Source: CAIXPS01 sp034430115 (GTDB taxonomy: Bacteria; Chloroflexota; Anaerolineae; J036; Brachytrichaceae). From it: a DNA stretch of 64,000 bases. The translations under genes were made by a program, and so were the position numbers. The notes under the pieces were generated by a model that saw only the letters and a list, made by a program, of their open reading frames with translations, had not been told where the DNA came from and ran no database searches. Each line of letters opens with the position of its first letter. Position 1 is the first letter of the stretch. This document shows, piece by piece, positions 35,966-44,723 of this stretch. The stretch is from assembly GCA_034430115.1 (NCBI GenBank), contig DAOUFG010000184.1, positions 1 to 64,000 of the forward strand, in the 5' to 3' direction.

Positions 35966-38900
35966 ATGAAAGATGAAGATATCTCCTTGGTTGTCGAGTT
36001 TAAGGTCGCCTTGCATTATGGGATTGAAAAGTGTTTTAGCTTCGATGAGATTGTAGATCTCTGTTATCGCTTAGGAATTGATCCTGAAGAAATCACGGGT
36101 ACAACGAAAAGCGTACGCATATGGAACCTGATTAACTATGTTGCACGACGTGGAATGCTTGATCAATTGGTTAGATTAGTAAAAAAACTTCGCCCTTCTG
36201 TGTCGCTAGGACCACTTCGTCCTATTATGAAGGAAGATATGAAAGAAGACGAACGTCACTATACAGTGAGTTGGCAGTCTTTGAAGGCCTCGGGTTATGC
36301 CACCTCTAAGCGATATTTCGACAACGCCCGTACGAGCAGTCGATCTTGGTACGATAAATCGCTCTATCTTCAACGACAGGACGTGAATGATGCCTTTGAG
36401 GATTTTCTAGGCTCGAGCTTTACTGTGTTTCTATTACTGGGAAATTCAGGGGTTGGCAAGACGAACTTTATCCTTTCGATGGTCGATAAATATACAAGTG
36501 AGGACACGATGTGTCCGCTTCTGTATAACGGGGCCAAGTTGGAAACGACGCAATCACTCATCGAAATAATAGGGCAGAATTTAGGCCTGACGCCAACTAT
36601 AGGTAGTGCAAATGATCTGTTTAATACGATCTCTCAGATTGACGGTATCAACCGTCATCAGGTTGTTTTGTTTATAGACGCACTAAACGAGAACCCTAAT
36701 GCCTCCGTGCTATTAACACAGATTGATAAATTGGTGGACTCTCTCCGATTTCCGTGGTTCAAAGTGGTAATCAGTTGCCGCCCAGAAGCATGGCGTTCGA
36801 TAAAGCGTAGTACGGAAAAGACCTATGGTCAGTTGACCTATGATCGGTATTACTGCAGACGTGACAAACACGCCGTGGGGACAGAATTCGAGGAGTGCTC
36901 GAATGATGAACAACAGTTGGGATGGGAAGTAAAACGATTCAGCCACGCGGAACTTCCGATTGTCTATGATAAATACCGTCAGGTTTACCACCTGCACACT
37001 GCCTATTCGGAATTACCTGGCGAACTAGAGCAGAGGCTGAATGATCCGTTAACTTTGCGGCTAATCTCTGAGACAGACAGTAAAGGTCCAATTAAGGACC
37101 GTAAACAAATGGCGATCTACGAAGACTACCTTGTTCGTTTGAAGAGAGATGAAAGGCTAAGAGAACAAGACCTTCATGTACTCCGAAGTGATCTTATTCC
37201 GTTTATGCTACCAAAGAATGGTGACTATAAACAAGCGATCAACGAAGTACAGATAGAGAGTGAAGTGACTTCGAACGGCCGTAAACTATTTGATTGTATT
37301 TACAATGATAATCCTTCCAATGGGGAACGACCAAACCAATCATTTATTAACTTAGTGGACAGCGAACTACTCGTCATACGGCAGAAGTCGGGACTTAAAT
37401 ATGAAGTCGCGTTCAAATATGAACGCTTCTATGACTATTTTGCTGGGGAACGACTCTGCATATTGGCAAAAGACACAACTGACCCTCATAGCTTTTTCAA
37501 GGATTTAATAGTTAATGTTCTTCCAAGAAAGCCATTTCTATGGGGGGCGATAAAGATGGCTATCATCGAACAAATCAGAGCAAATGATGCCGAGATTGTT
37601 AAAAATTTCTGTTTCACTGATCAAAAACCCATTAAAGAGATGATGGTAAGTGTTCTCGAGGATTTCGGCCTCGAAGACCTGGGCGCGACAAGCACAGTGT
37701 TGAACACTCTTCTTCCAAGTCAGGTACAGCCAAATATGTTGGCTAAGATATGGAGATATCTGCATGCGTCATCTATCATCCGCGATCCTGCATCACGAAA
37801 CGCCAGAAAAATTGCTATAGAGGTGGCCAGCAAGTTGGGGCAATCCTGCATTTTACAAAGGGGATCTCTATATAGTGATCCTGAGGTGCGAGCTTCAACA
37901 GTACGGTGGTTGTATTACCTGTGGCAACACAACTCAGATGGTCGAACTAAAGGCTTTCAAGTTCTTGAGAGTATCTCACTTAACATTTTCGACGGTGTGA
38001 TCCCAAACAGGGCGGCATTGGAAACTGCATTAGGCTTTTCGTTTTCTATTTTCTTTAGTCATTCGCATGATATTGTTGTGCTCGAACGGCTACAAAGAGT
38101 ATGGAAACCAGTCATTGCTAAAATCTTTTGGCTTAATGAGCGAGATTTACCACTAGTACGTGCGCTAAAGCAAATCGTAACGGGGTTTGTCCTAGATACT
38201 GTTGTGAAACTAGCTTTCAAATTATTGAAAGAAGGCAAGATAGGGGCTTTTTTCAACATCTCTGGCTTGGAATCTTTTTTTAAGCTAGGGGATGGGGAGA
38301 AGGGTCTTTTTAAGCGCATAACTCAATCAATTGATATAGACAATGACACCACAAAAGAGCAACTTGAGGTTGACATTCTCGGGGCTGTTAGTTGCGATAA
38401 TCTGCTCATGATGGCCCCTTGTTTTCTGACGCTAGTGGCTCATTTCGCAAAGGCACCGAATGAATATCTCCCCTTACTAAACCAAGCCTATAAAAAAGCC
38501 ATAGGAATGAGGCGACTAAACTACTACGTGAGTTCCTTCACTTTAGTGCCATATACTGTTCTCGTGGACGATTCCAGTAACGACCAGCTATATCATACCT
38601 TTGTAGACATGATAAGAACCACCAAAGAGTTTAACAAGAACTATGGGAAGCTGCGATCACGGACCTTCATTGCACCGAGTGATAGTGACAATCTTGGACC
38701 CTACATAGTTGTTGAGTACCTAAGAAGAAATGGCAGCCTTGAGAAAGGATGGTTTGCACAACTCATTGAGGCTGAACTTGCCGAAAACGCGATTGCCTTT
38801 TTCAAAGGGTTGCTATTTGTCGAAATGAAGCTTGTCGCAATTGATGCACATCAGCCTCATGCGGCGCTCCAAGTGCTCTCACTATTCTTCAATCAGGGCA

Positions 38901-39232
38901 GTCAGGAAGTGAAAAAGATGAGCCAAGAGTTCCTTTCCCTAATGCGGATCCACTACCCTGACGAAGTGGATGATTTTCTGCTTGAGCACTCAGTATCAGA
39001 TGAGTACTGCGTTCAAGTAAAGGTCAATGAGCCAATTGAGACTGTTGGAGAACTAATAGGTGCACGCGTTTGGGATTTTCTCAGAGAGGACATGATACTG
39101 GGCTCTCCTGAATTAAGAAGACGTCTTGTTGCTATGTTGACAAAGGCTGGCAATTGTCCAAATGCGCATACTTGGACTAGGCATGTATTCAGCGAGGTTG
39201 CTAATATAGTGTATGGTATGCCAGTGTTGTAA
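35966..39232 (+). CDS. STAND NTPase with effector-associated (death-fold-like) N-terminus
   Basis: The 1,088-residue product starts with a 70-residue helical module (residues about 8-76; Leu-Cys-Tyr-Arg-Leu-Gly-Ile-Asp-Pro-Glu-Glu and Leu-Ile-Asn-Tyr-Val-Ala-Arg-Arg-Gly-Met-Leu-Asp-Gln-Leu) that looks like an effector-associated domain of the EAD7 type. These domains recruit a separate effector by like-with-like contact. Walker A is Gly-Asn-Ser-Gly-Val-Gly-Lys-Thr-Asn (159-167) and Walker B Val-Val-Leu-Phe-Ile-Asp-Ala-Leu-Asn-Glu-Asn (233-243). The NTPase and following 300 residues closely match the giant STAND protein at 23,119. The C-terminal 550 residues are unrecognised helices, probably the sensor. 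Codons are AT-rich. ATG at 35,966 chosen over a TTG at 35,906. Confidence 0.78.
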   Translation: MKDEDISLVVEFKVALHYGIEKCFSFDEIVDLCYRLGIDPEEITGTTKSVRIWNLINYVARRGMLDQLVRLVKKLRPSVSLGPLRPIMKEDMKEDERHYTVSWQSLKASGYATSKRYFDNARTSSRSWYDKSLYLQRQDVNDAFEDFLGSSFTVFLLLGNSGVGKTNFILSMVDKYTSEDTMCPLLYNGAKLETTQSLIEIIGQNLGLTPTIGSANDLFNTISQIDGINRHQVVLFIDALNENPNASVLLTQIDKLVDSLRFPWFKVVISCRPEAWRSIKRSTEKTYGQLTYDRYYCRRDKHAVGTEFEECSNDEQQLGWEVKRFSHAELPIVYDKYRQVYHLHTAYSELPGELEQRLNDPLTLRLISETDSKGPIKDRKQMAIYEDYLVRLKRDERLREQDLHVLRSDLIPFMLPKNGDYKQAINEVQIESEVTSNGRKLFDCIYNDNPSNGERPNQSFINLVDSELLVIRQKSGLKYEVAFKYERFYDYFAGERLCILAKDTTDPHSFFKDLIVNVLPRKPFLWGAIKMAIIEQIRANDAEIVKNFCFTDQKPIKEMMVSVLEDFGLEDLGATSTVLNTLLPSQVQPNMLAKIWRYLHASSIIRDPASRNARKIAIEVASKLGQSCILQRGSLYSDPEVRASTVRWLYYLWQHNSDGRTKGFQVLESISLNIFDGVIPNRAALETALGFSFSIFFSHSHDIVVLERLQRVWKPVIAKIFWLNERDLPLVRALKQIVTGFVLDTVVKLAFKLLKEGKIGAFFNISGLESFFKLGDGEKGLFKRITQSIDIDNDTTKEQLEVDILGAVSCDNLLMMAPCFLTLVAHFAKAPNEYLPLLNQAYKKAIGMRRLNYYVSSFTLVPYTVLVDDSSNDQLYHTFVDMIRTTKEFNKNYGKLRSRTFIAPSDSDNLGPYIVVEYLRRNGSLEKGWFAQLIEAELAENAIAFFKGLLFVEMKLVAIDAHQPHAALQVLSLFFNQGSQEVKKMSQEFLSLMRIHYPDEVDDFLLEHSVSDEYCVQVKVNEPIETVGELIGARVWDFLREDMILGSPELRRRLVAMLTKAGNCPNAHTWTRHVFSEVANIVYGMPVL

Positions 39233-39802
39233 TGAACTGGTTACTCTGCAAAGTTTCTCTGGTGACACAATAGGCGTAAGCGCCAAGGGAGATGTAAGAT
39301 GCAAGCCGAAATGAAAATGGCGCGGTAATGACTGCCTATATTACATGCCGGAGCAAAACACACAGAAATATCAAGATTTAGTGGCTCATGACTGCACCTC
39401 GATAGAGCCGACTCTGCAAGCGTAACTATTTGCCTTGTGGGTGACAACGGCATGACACTTATTATTGCGTTATGCCGGATTTTCGTGACTTTAGTCCACG
39501 CTTACGGCGTCGTGCTGCTTGTTTGGCCGTACCGGTTGTGCCCATGAAGCACTTCTTCTGTGCACATATGACCTGTTAAAGCAATTGCAGCGTGTGATTT
39601 AAAATCACGTTTGTTTACAGAATTTGCGTGATCAAGAAAAAGCTGCTATGTTAATGTTGTGTAGGTCTGTGTTTGGTCAATAAATGACTCGTTACTCTGC
39701 TGCTTGTCCTCAGTGAAAAACTCTGGACACCTAATAGCTAGTTCTTATCGAGTCGGGTTGGTTACTGCATAGCGGATATGAAATGTTGCAAGGGACCAAG
39801 TT
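39233..39802. other. Intergenic region with one inverted repeat
   Basis: About 570 bp without a credible gene. GTGATTT-A-AAATCAC (39,594-39,608) is a perfect inverted repeat that could be a regulator site. No terminator with a T-tract was found for the convergent genes. Confidence 0.4.
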
Positions 39803-40747
39803 CTACACCAACGCCTGCGCCTCTGTAACGCTGCCACGCAACCAGATCGGATCGAACAGCGCACCTGCCTTGAACTGGTCTATTGTGGCGAACAGGAAGG
39901 CTGTGGCAGTCTCAGACGAGCCGAAACGTGCCGCTGCCTGCTGCAAGTTCCTGGCCCGCTGTTCGCTGGGCACCAGCGTCAGAACGCGGTAGCCCACGCC
40001 CGGCGCAACGTGATAGCGCTGGTGAAACCTGCCCGATGCCAGATACTCCTTGTACGACAGAATCTTGCGCTTCCACTGCCGCTCAATCGTCTCCGTGCCC
40101 CGGTCAGCCTCCAGGAAGAAGTGTCCCCTGCTCGTGCCCAGCACGAAATAGCCATCCGGCGCAATCGCCAGATTCTCGCGCGGACTGCCGGGTGAAAGCT
40201 GAATCCAAACCCGTTCGGTCTTCCATGACTTCTGCAATTCGAGGTAGTCCAGCCAGGTGTCGATCCGGCAACCTGCCGCCTGGGCCAGCATTTCGAACCG
40301 CTGGCGGATGTCTGCTAACAGCAGCGCGTGCTCCAGGTAACTGTGGCCGACCTGGGTCACGTGGCTGTCGGCATCCTCTGACTGGCCCCAGTAGTTCACC
40401 TGTGCTGCCGGGACGTTGGCCTGTGCCGCCAGCGTCACCGCGCCGCGCCCGGCCAGCCGATAGGCCGGGCCGGGGTTGTTCATGGGCGGTGAAACGAAGC
40501 GCGGGATGCGCTCCAGGTAGCCGTGTTGATACAGGAGCCCCAGCCGCCGCCTGGCGCTCCCCCCTTCGTCATTCACCCCGGCAAAGAACATCTCGCTGAT
40601 CTGCCCACGATGGAGCACCCGATAGCGATGAATAGCTTCCAAAATCCCCATATCCCGTTGGGTCAATTGCATGGGGGGTGCCTGGGTCGCCCGCACCTTG
40701 TAGCGGTAGTGATGAAGACGGGCGTGGCTGACGGCAGGTGAAGGCAT
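39803..40747 (-). CDS. Replication-relaxation family protein (first copy)
   Basis: The 314-residue product has the winged-helix start of the replication-relaxation family (Leu-Thr-Gln-Arg-Asp-Met-Gly-Ile-Leu-Glu-Ala-Ile-His-Arg-Tyr-Arg-Val-Leu-His-Arg-Gly-Gln-Ile) and its conserved middle: His-Ser-Tyr-Leu-Glu-His-Ala-Leu-Leu-Leu-Ala-Asp-Ile, Ile-Ala-Pro-Asp-Gly-Tyr-Phe and Phe-Phe-Leu-Glu-Ala-Asp-Arg-Gly-Thr-Glu. Members are found on actinobacterial and Chloroflexota plasmids and may act as relaxase-like or replication factors. A TATAAT 17 bases upstream supports the start at 40,747. The second copy in this window is at 43.8 kb. Confidence 0.82.
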   Translation of the reverse strand: MPSPAVSHARLHHYRYKVRATQAPPMQLTQRDMGILEAIHRYRVLHRGQISEMFFAGVNDEGGSARRRLGLLYQHGYLERIPRFVSPPMNNPGPAYRLAGRGAVTLAAQANVPAAQVNYWGQSEDADSHVTQVGHSYLEHALLLADIRQRFEMLAQAAGCRIDTWLDYLELQKSWKTERVWIQLSPGSPRENLAIAPDGYFVLGTSRGHFFLEADRGTETIERQWKRKILSYKEYLASGRFHQRYHVAPGVGYRVLTLVPSEQRARNLQQAAARFGSSETATAFLFATIDQFKAGALFDPIWLRGSVTEAQALV

Positions 40748-41161
40748 TGGCAGAACTGGCAGCGATTATAGAAACCCGGCTCCCCTTTTGCACTAGGCAG
40801 TTTTGGCGTTGAAGAAAGTCCAATAAGCAGTCGGGGACGACACGCTCGATTTCACGCTGGCACGATAACACCTGCTAACACGATCACGACAGATCGATCC
40901 CTCGTTGTTACGACCGTTCGTAGCCTCGTGTCTGCGTGCGTTCGAGCGTTCGTTCGCATACCCGAACGGGCGAATGGGTCTACGTGGAAATCCTCGCCCG
41001 GTCGTGAGACACCTCGTATCACGGCATCCTCGTGTGGAAACGGGCTGTGTGTGAATCCAAAACACCCCGACAAAAAAGAGGGGGGTGAAAAAAGGCCAAC
41101 TTGACCCCCTAAGTTGGGACAACTCTTGACATGGACTTGGTCGGTGTTCCATGATGGCCTC
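40748..41161. promoter_or_regulatory. Control region before the ExeA-like operon
   Basis: CGTTCG occurs at 40,915, 40,939, 40,947 and 40,951, with CGAACG at 40,963: five related hexamers in 54 bp. Further right, CCAACTT (41,096-41,102) and AAGTTGG (41,111-41,117) form an inverted repeat just before a -35 box TTGACA (41,126-41,131). An 18-bp spacer leads to CATGAT (41,150-41,155), six bases before the ATG at 41,162. The cluster could be a partition or replication site and the inverted repeat an operator. Confidence 0.45.
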
Positions 41162-41974
41162 ATGTACACCGATTTCTTTGGCCTGGCCGAGAATCCTTTC
41201 CGCATTACCCCGGACCCGCGTTTCCTGTGGTACTCCGAACAACACCGCGAGGTCAAAGCCAAGATTCTGCATCACATTCAGACCCGCAAGGGGCCAGTGT
41301 ATCTGTTTGCCGACGTAGGCACTGGCAAGACCAGCATCGCCAAGCGAGTGCGCGAGGAGTTGGCCGACGAACGGACCAAGAAAGTCGTATTCGTGTTTGC
41401 CCCCAATCTCAAAACCAGCAACGCTTTCCTGCGTTTCATCATGAACGAGTTTGGCGTCAAGACCGACCGCAATTATGCCGTATCACTCAACAACTTCGAG
41501 CAATTCCTGCTGGACCAGTACAAGGCCAGTATCTCACCGGTCCTGCTGATCGACGAGGCACAGAATCTGACGGGAGATATGCTCAAGCTGATCCACCATC
41601 TTTTCAACTTCAATACCGACACGGAATTCCTGATCCAGGTGGCGCTGTTTGGGCAGAATGAGTTGCACGACCGCATCCATCGCAACAATTCCCTCAGAAG
41701 TCGCATGACGCCGGCCCGGCTGAATCCATTTGACCTGGAAGGCACGCGCCAGATGATCGAATTCCGCTGGCAGGTGGCCGGGGGACAGAAGCCGCCCTTT
41801 GATGAGGGTGCGTATGCCGAAATCTACCGGGTGACCAGCGGCAATCCCCGTGATATTGTGAAGTTGTGTGATGCGGCCCTGTTACGGGCATTTGTCGACA
41901 AGCGATCCATGATTGATCAGGACACGGTGCAGGCCGCCGCGTCGGATGCGTTCGTAATGGAGGAGAAAGGATAA
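41162..41974 (+). CDS. ExeA/TniB-like AAA ATPase
   Basis: The 270-residue product begins Met-Tyr-Thr-Asp-Phe-Phe-Gly-Leu...Asn-Pro-Phe-Arg-Ile-Thr-Pro-Asp-Pro, the signature of ExeA-like ATPases. Walker A is Ala-Asp-Val-Gly-Thr-Gly-Lys-Thr-Ser near residue 57, Walker B Val-Leu-Leu-Ile-Asp-Glu-Ala-Gln-Asn-Leu near 140, and the sensor region Leu-Arg-Ser-Arg near 180. It is a cytoplasmic DNA-related ATPase here, not a secretion component, judging by its operon: an RHH protein starts three bases after it and an HTH protein overlaps that. Together they look like a partition/replication module. Translation is probably leaderless. Confidence 0.85.
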   Translation: MYTDFFGLAENPFRITPDPRFLWYSEQHREVKAKILHHIQTRKGPVYLFADVGTGKTSIAKRVREELADERTKKVVFVFAPNLKTSNAFLRFIMNEFGVKTDRNYAVSLNNFEQFLLDQYKASISPVLLIDEAQNLTGDMLKLIHHLFNFNTDTEFLIQVALFGQNELHDRIHRNNSLRSRMTPARLNPFDLEGTRQMIEFRWQVAGGQKPPFDEGAYAEIYRVTSGNPRDIVKLCDAALLRAFVDKRSMIDQDTVQAAASDAFVMEEKG

Positions 41975-41977
41975 CGT

Positions 41978-42337
41978 ATGGGCGTCTTTGACCAACTGGC
42001 AGACCTGGACAAAACACCACGGCAGGCGTCGCCTGAACCGCCCAAACCGGCGGTAACAACACCGACTGAGGGAGTGCAGCCAAAGTCGGTGGATAAGGTC
42101 GTCAAAGTCCACAAGACGGCTCAGCGTGAACCGCGAACGGCACCGGTGATCCTGGAGGGACGTCAGAACAAACAGCGCATCATCACCCGTTGTTCGTTTG
42201 AAATCTACCAGGACCAGATCAATGTGCTGCGCCAGGTCAGCCTGACGGCCAAACTGGCCGGGGATCAGTTATCCATTTCCGAAATGGTCCGCGAAGCCCT
42301 CGACAATTACTTAACCACCAAGAACCTCAGTCCATGA
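41978..42337 (+). CDS. Probable partition protein with C-terminal ribbon-helix-helix
   Basis: The 119-residue product has a Pro/Thr-rich flexible N-terminal half and a C-terminal segment that fits an RHH or similar DNA-binding fold: Arg-Ile-Ile-Thr-Arg-Cys-Ser-Phe-Glu-Ile-Tyr-Gln-Asp-Gln, then Leu-Ser-Ile-Ser-Glu-Met-Val-Arg-Glu-Ala-Leu-Asp-Asn-Tyr. It follows the ExeA-like gene by three bases and overlaps the next gene by four, so it is co-translated. A ParB/centromere-binding role is inferred from context. Confidence 0.7.
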   Translation: MGVFDQLADLDKTPRQASPEPPKPAVTTPTEGVQPKSVDKVVKVHKTAQREPRTAPVILEGRQNKQRIITRCSFEIYQDQINVLRQVSLTAKLAGDQLSISEMVREALDNYLTTKNLSP

Positions 42338-42744
42338 AGCCCATTGGAGACCTGCTCGAAAAATACCAGAATATCGTCCTGAAAGGGTTCGACCCGGTCT
42401 CTGCGGGTGGATTTACACAGGTACCGAATATTCTGCTCAAGTCAAACCTGAGCAGTAATGCGAAAGTGGTGTACGCACAACTGCTGGCCTACGCCTGGAG
42501 CAATGACCGTTGTTATCCTGGACAGGAACGCATGGCTGAAGATTTGGGAAGTACCAAATCGACAGTCAATCGGGCAGTGCTCGAATTGCAGGCCACCGGA
42601 TGGTTGGATGTGGAACGGCGTGGACAGGGGAGAACCAACATCTACGTCCTCAAGTATGTCGTGGGTAAAGCCCGAGTTGTGGATAGGTCCGGTGTAAAAG
42701 CGAGGCTGTTTCCCGCCGATGGGAAACAAGAATCCCACCTGTGA
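42334..42744 (+). CDS. Helix-turn-helix (HTH_36-like) replication/regulatory protein
   Basis: The 136-residue product carries Ala-Lys-Val-Val-Tyr-Ala-Gln-Leu-Leu-Ala-Tyr-Ala-Trp and Cys-Tyr-Pro-Gly-Gln-Glu-Arg-Met-Ala-Glu-Asp-Leu-Gly, then Ser-Thr-Val-Asn-Arg-Ala-Val-Leu-Glu-Leu, the winged HTH_36 pattern found in plasmid replication initiators and phage replication proteins. Its ATG overlaps the previous stop by four bases. It is the last gene of the ExeA-RHH-HTH operon, which I read as element B's replication/partition set. Confidence 0.8.
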   Translation: MKPIGDLLEKYQNIVLKGFDPVSAGGFTQVPNILLKSNLSSNAKVVYAQLLAYAWSNDRCYPGQERMAEDLGSTKSTVNRAVLELQATGWLDVERRGQGRTNIYVLKYVVGKARVVDRSGVKARLFPADGKQESHL

Positions 42745-42965
42745 ATCTCTGGTTTCCCACCGGTGGATTTCAGAACAGCTTCAATTTAGCCTGCGCCAAT
42801 AATATAGAGATGAGAATACTCAGATGAAGAATACCCAGTAGAGAACGATTAGGGAGTTTTTGGGGGATAAAGGATCTAGTGTCTTCGTTTACTCCTATAC
42901 GAGTTCAAAGTTTTAAACGTTGATAAACACAAAGGGGATTGTGAATAACAACAGATTAGTTGGAG

Positions 42966-42994
42966 TTGAATCTCAACCAGTTTTGTTCTAGACT
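42966..42994 (+). promoter_or_regulatory. Promoter for the 163-residue gene
   Basis: TTGAAT (42,966-42,971) and TAGACT (42,989-42,994) are 17 bp apart. The ATG at 43,003 is eight bases after the -10, so the leader would be absent or one to two bases long. Confidence 0.5.
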
Positions 42995-43002
42995 CGCCAA
43001 CA

Positions 43003-43494
43003 ATGGCGGAGGCTGAACAACCATTAGCAAATAATGAATCTGTTCCTCGGGGTGGTTTGTACTTCTCGGAGCAATTCATATCAGCGGCACCTGTGAACCA
43101 AGGAGTCGATATCTTGGTGGACTGGTTAGCTAATGGCACACTTTACGACGCTACAAGGGAAGCTAAAGGTAGAGGGATCGTAACCGAGGAACAAGCCCAA
43201 ATGGCTCAAAAAGCTTTGTGGCTTTATACACAAACAAAACAATTAGTGCTTAGTACTGAAGATAACTCTTTGCCTAAACCTGACGCTAGTCGGTTCCCCA
43301 TAAAAACGCCGAGAAATCTAGAGTACATGAGTACACCTACTTTTAGGAAAGGTCGTTTGTTTGCTCTCACAGAAATGCTAGACGAAGTGATGAAGTTGCG
43401 TCGTGAACGCCAAGCGATAGACTATTTGTTTGACCAAGCTAAGGGATCTGTCCCTTCTGCTTTCTCTGATGCCATTGATTCTATAGATATGTAA
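43003..43494 (+). CDS. Hypothetical protein
   Basis: The 163-residue product is not recognised. It is mostly helical, with Gly-Val-Asp-Ile-Leu-Val-Asp-Trp-Leu-Ala-Asn-Gly-Thr-Leu-Tyr-Asp and a charged C-terminal helix (Leu-Asp-Glu-Val-Met-Lys-Leu-Arg-Arg-Glu-Arg). No signal or membrane segment is seen. It has its own promoter and lies between the replication operon and the second transfer cluster. Confidence 0.55.
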   Translation: MAEAEQPLANNESVPRGGLYFSEQFISAAPVNQGVDILVDWLANGTLYDATREAKGRGIVTEEQAQMAQKALWLYTQTKQLVLSTEDNSLPKPDASRFPIKTPRNLEYMSTPTFRKGRLFALTEMLDEVMKLRRERQAIDYLFDQAKGSVPSAFSDAIDSIDM

Positions 43495-43830
43495 CCCCCT
43501 ACATGCTTATACGCGTTTCCCTTTCGGCAACCATTTGTGTGATATAAAGAAGTTGGTGTAGGTTTGACTGACAGGACTCTGTAATTCTTAAAAAGAGAGG
43601 GGGTGATGTGATACGAATAACCCCTACGTGGTCTGTGCAGGTGCCGTCTGCTTCTGGGCCTTCTGTTTTCTAACAGATTGGTTCTTGCGGTGGTTAGGTG
43701 AACGCATGCGACGGCGTTCGCGGTAGGTTTGTATCTACCATCTGCCTCCTTCCGGCCTAAGTTAGAGGGGTATTGTTGGTTCTTGCCTACACCGTCATTG
43801 TAGCAAATAGTGTCAAGCCTTGTCCACAGT
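43495..43830. other. Intergenic region with a possible tiny membrane ORF
   Basis: A 32-codon frame at 43,628-43,726 (GTG start) reads Val-Val-Cys-Ala-Gly-Ala-Val-Cys-Phe-Trp-Ala-Phe-Cys-Phe-Leu, then Trp-Phe-Leu-Arg-Trp-Leu-Gly-Glu-Arg-Met and a run of arginines: one membrane helix with a basic tail. It has no good ribosome site in phase, so it is only a candidate. Nothing else was seen. Confidence 0.25.
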
Positions 43831-44712
43831 TTAAGTAGTGTCCCCCTTGGCGAATGTGGAGACGAGGAGTGGAGCAGGAGCCTCTTTTTGCCCGGAGAAC
43901 CAGACTGGTGCGGTAAAGAAATCATCTGCTATTGCTTGTTTGTGGGAAATCCAGAAGTGGAAAGATAGTGGTAGGTTTTTAGCTGTCCGCCGCACATTAT
44001 CCAGCCGTCGGCCGGGTTTTTTAATAATGAACAGCACACGAACCTTGTTAGTCCCATATCGCTTCTCACACCGGCCACTCTCGAGATACAGTTGGTAGGC
44101 ACGGAACTTACGTTCGATAGTTGTAAGCCCTTCCGTTCCGGCATCATATTCGAGGAGAAAGTGAAAGGTACCGCCCTCATCTATGACTGTAAAATACCCG
44201 TCCGGAATTATGGGGACCGAGTGATTTTCAATTGGCACTCGGTCGTAGCTCGCTTTGGTAGCCAGGTCGTCCAGCCAAGCTGCAATTTGTAATCCGTGTC
44301 GTCGGGCGGACAGTTCGGCATCGATACGGATATCGGCGAGGGCCAGGGTATGATCTAAGGACAGTGGGTTAACGATCTTTCCTTTATAGGCGTGGACTTG
44401 GTCTTTGCTTAATCCGCGCTCCGCTTGTAGTAGCTCAATCCCACGCCTATCCAGCGTATATAGTGCTTCCCCAGTGACAAAGCCGTTTGTATATAGTCTT
44501 CGAAGGTATATATGCTGCCACAGATGTAGCAAGCGGTCCTGAGTTGTATTACGGGATGGAAAGTGTAGGCGTTGGATCTGAGACTGCGACAGAAGTCGGT
44601 ATTGGTTTACTGAGGCAATGACGTCCTTGTCTCGCTTAGTTAATACAAAGCGCTTCGGGTTAGCCTCTCTTTCGAAGCGGCTCGCTCGCTTGGATGGTTC
44701 ACCGGTGGTCAT
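43831..44712 (-). CDS. Replication-relaxation family protein (second copy)
   Basis: The 293-residue product shows the same family plan as the copy at 39.8 kb: Leu-Thr-Lys-Arg-Asp-Lys-Asp-Val-Ile-Ala-Ser-Val-Asn-Gln-Tyr-Arg-Leu-Leu-Ser-Gln-Ser-Gln-Ile, Leu-Asp-His-Thr-Leu-Ala-Leu-Ala-Asp-Ile-Arg, Ile-Pro-Asp-Gly-Tyr-Phe-Thr-Val and Leu-Leu-Glu-Tyr-Asp-Ala-Gly-Thr-Glu. It starts 11 bases after the stop of the second VirD4-like gene, so the two are an operon. This tight pairing suggests a shared job in processing and moving element DNA. Sequence identity to the first copy is low. Confidence 0.8.
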   Translation of the reverse strand: MTTGEPSKRASRFEREANPKRFVLTKRDKDVIASVNQYRLLSQSQIQRLHFPSRNTTQDRLLHLWQHIYLRRLYTNGFVTGEALYTLDRRGIELLQAERGLSKDQVHAYKGKIVNPLSLDHTLALADIRIDAELSARRHGLQIAAWLDDLATKASYDRVPIENHSVPIIPDGYFTVIDEGGTFHFLLEYDAGTEGLTTIERKFRAYQLYLESGRCEKRYGTNKVRVLFIIKKPGRRLDNVRRTAKNLPLSFHFWISHKQAIADDFFTAPVWFSGQKEAPAPLLVSTFAKGDTT

Positions 44713-44723
44713 GTTCTATCCCT

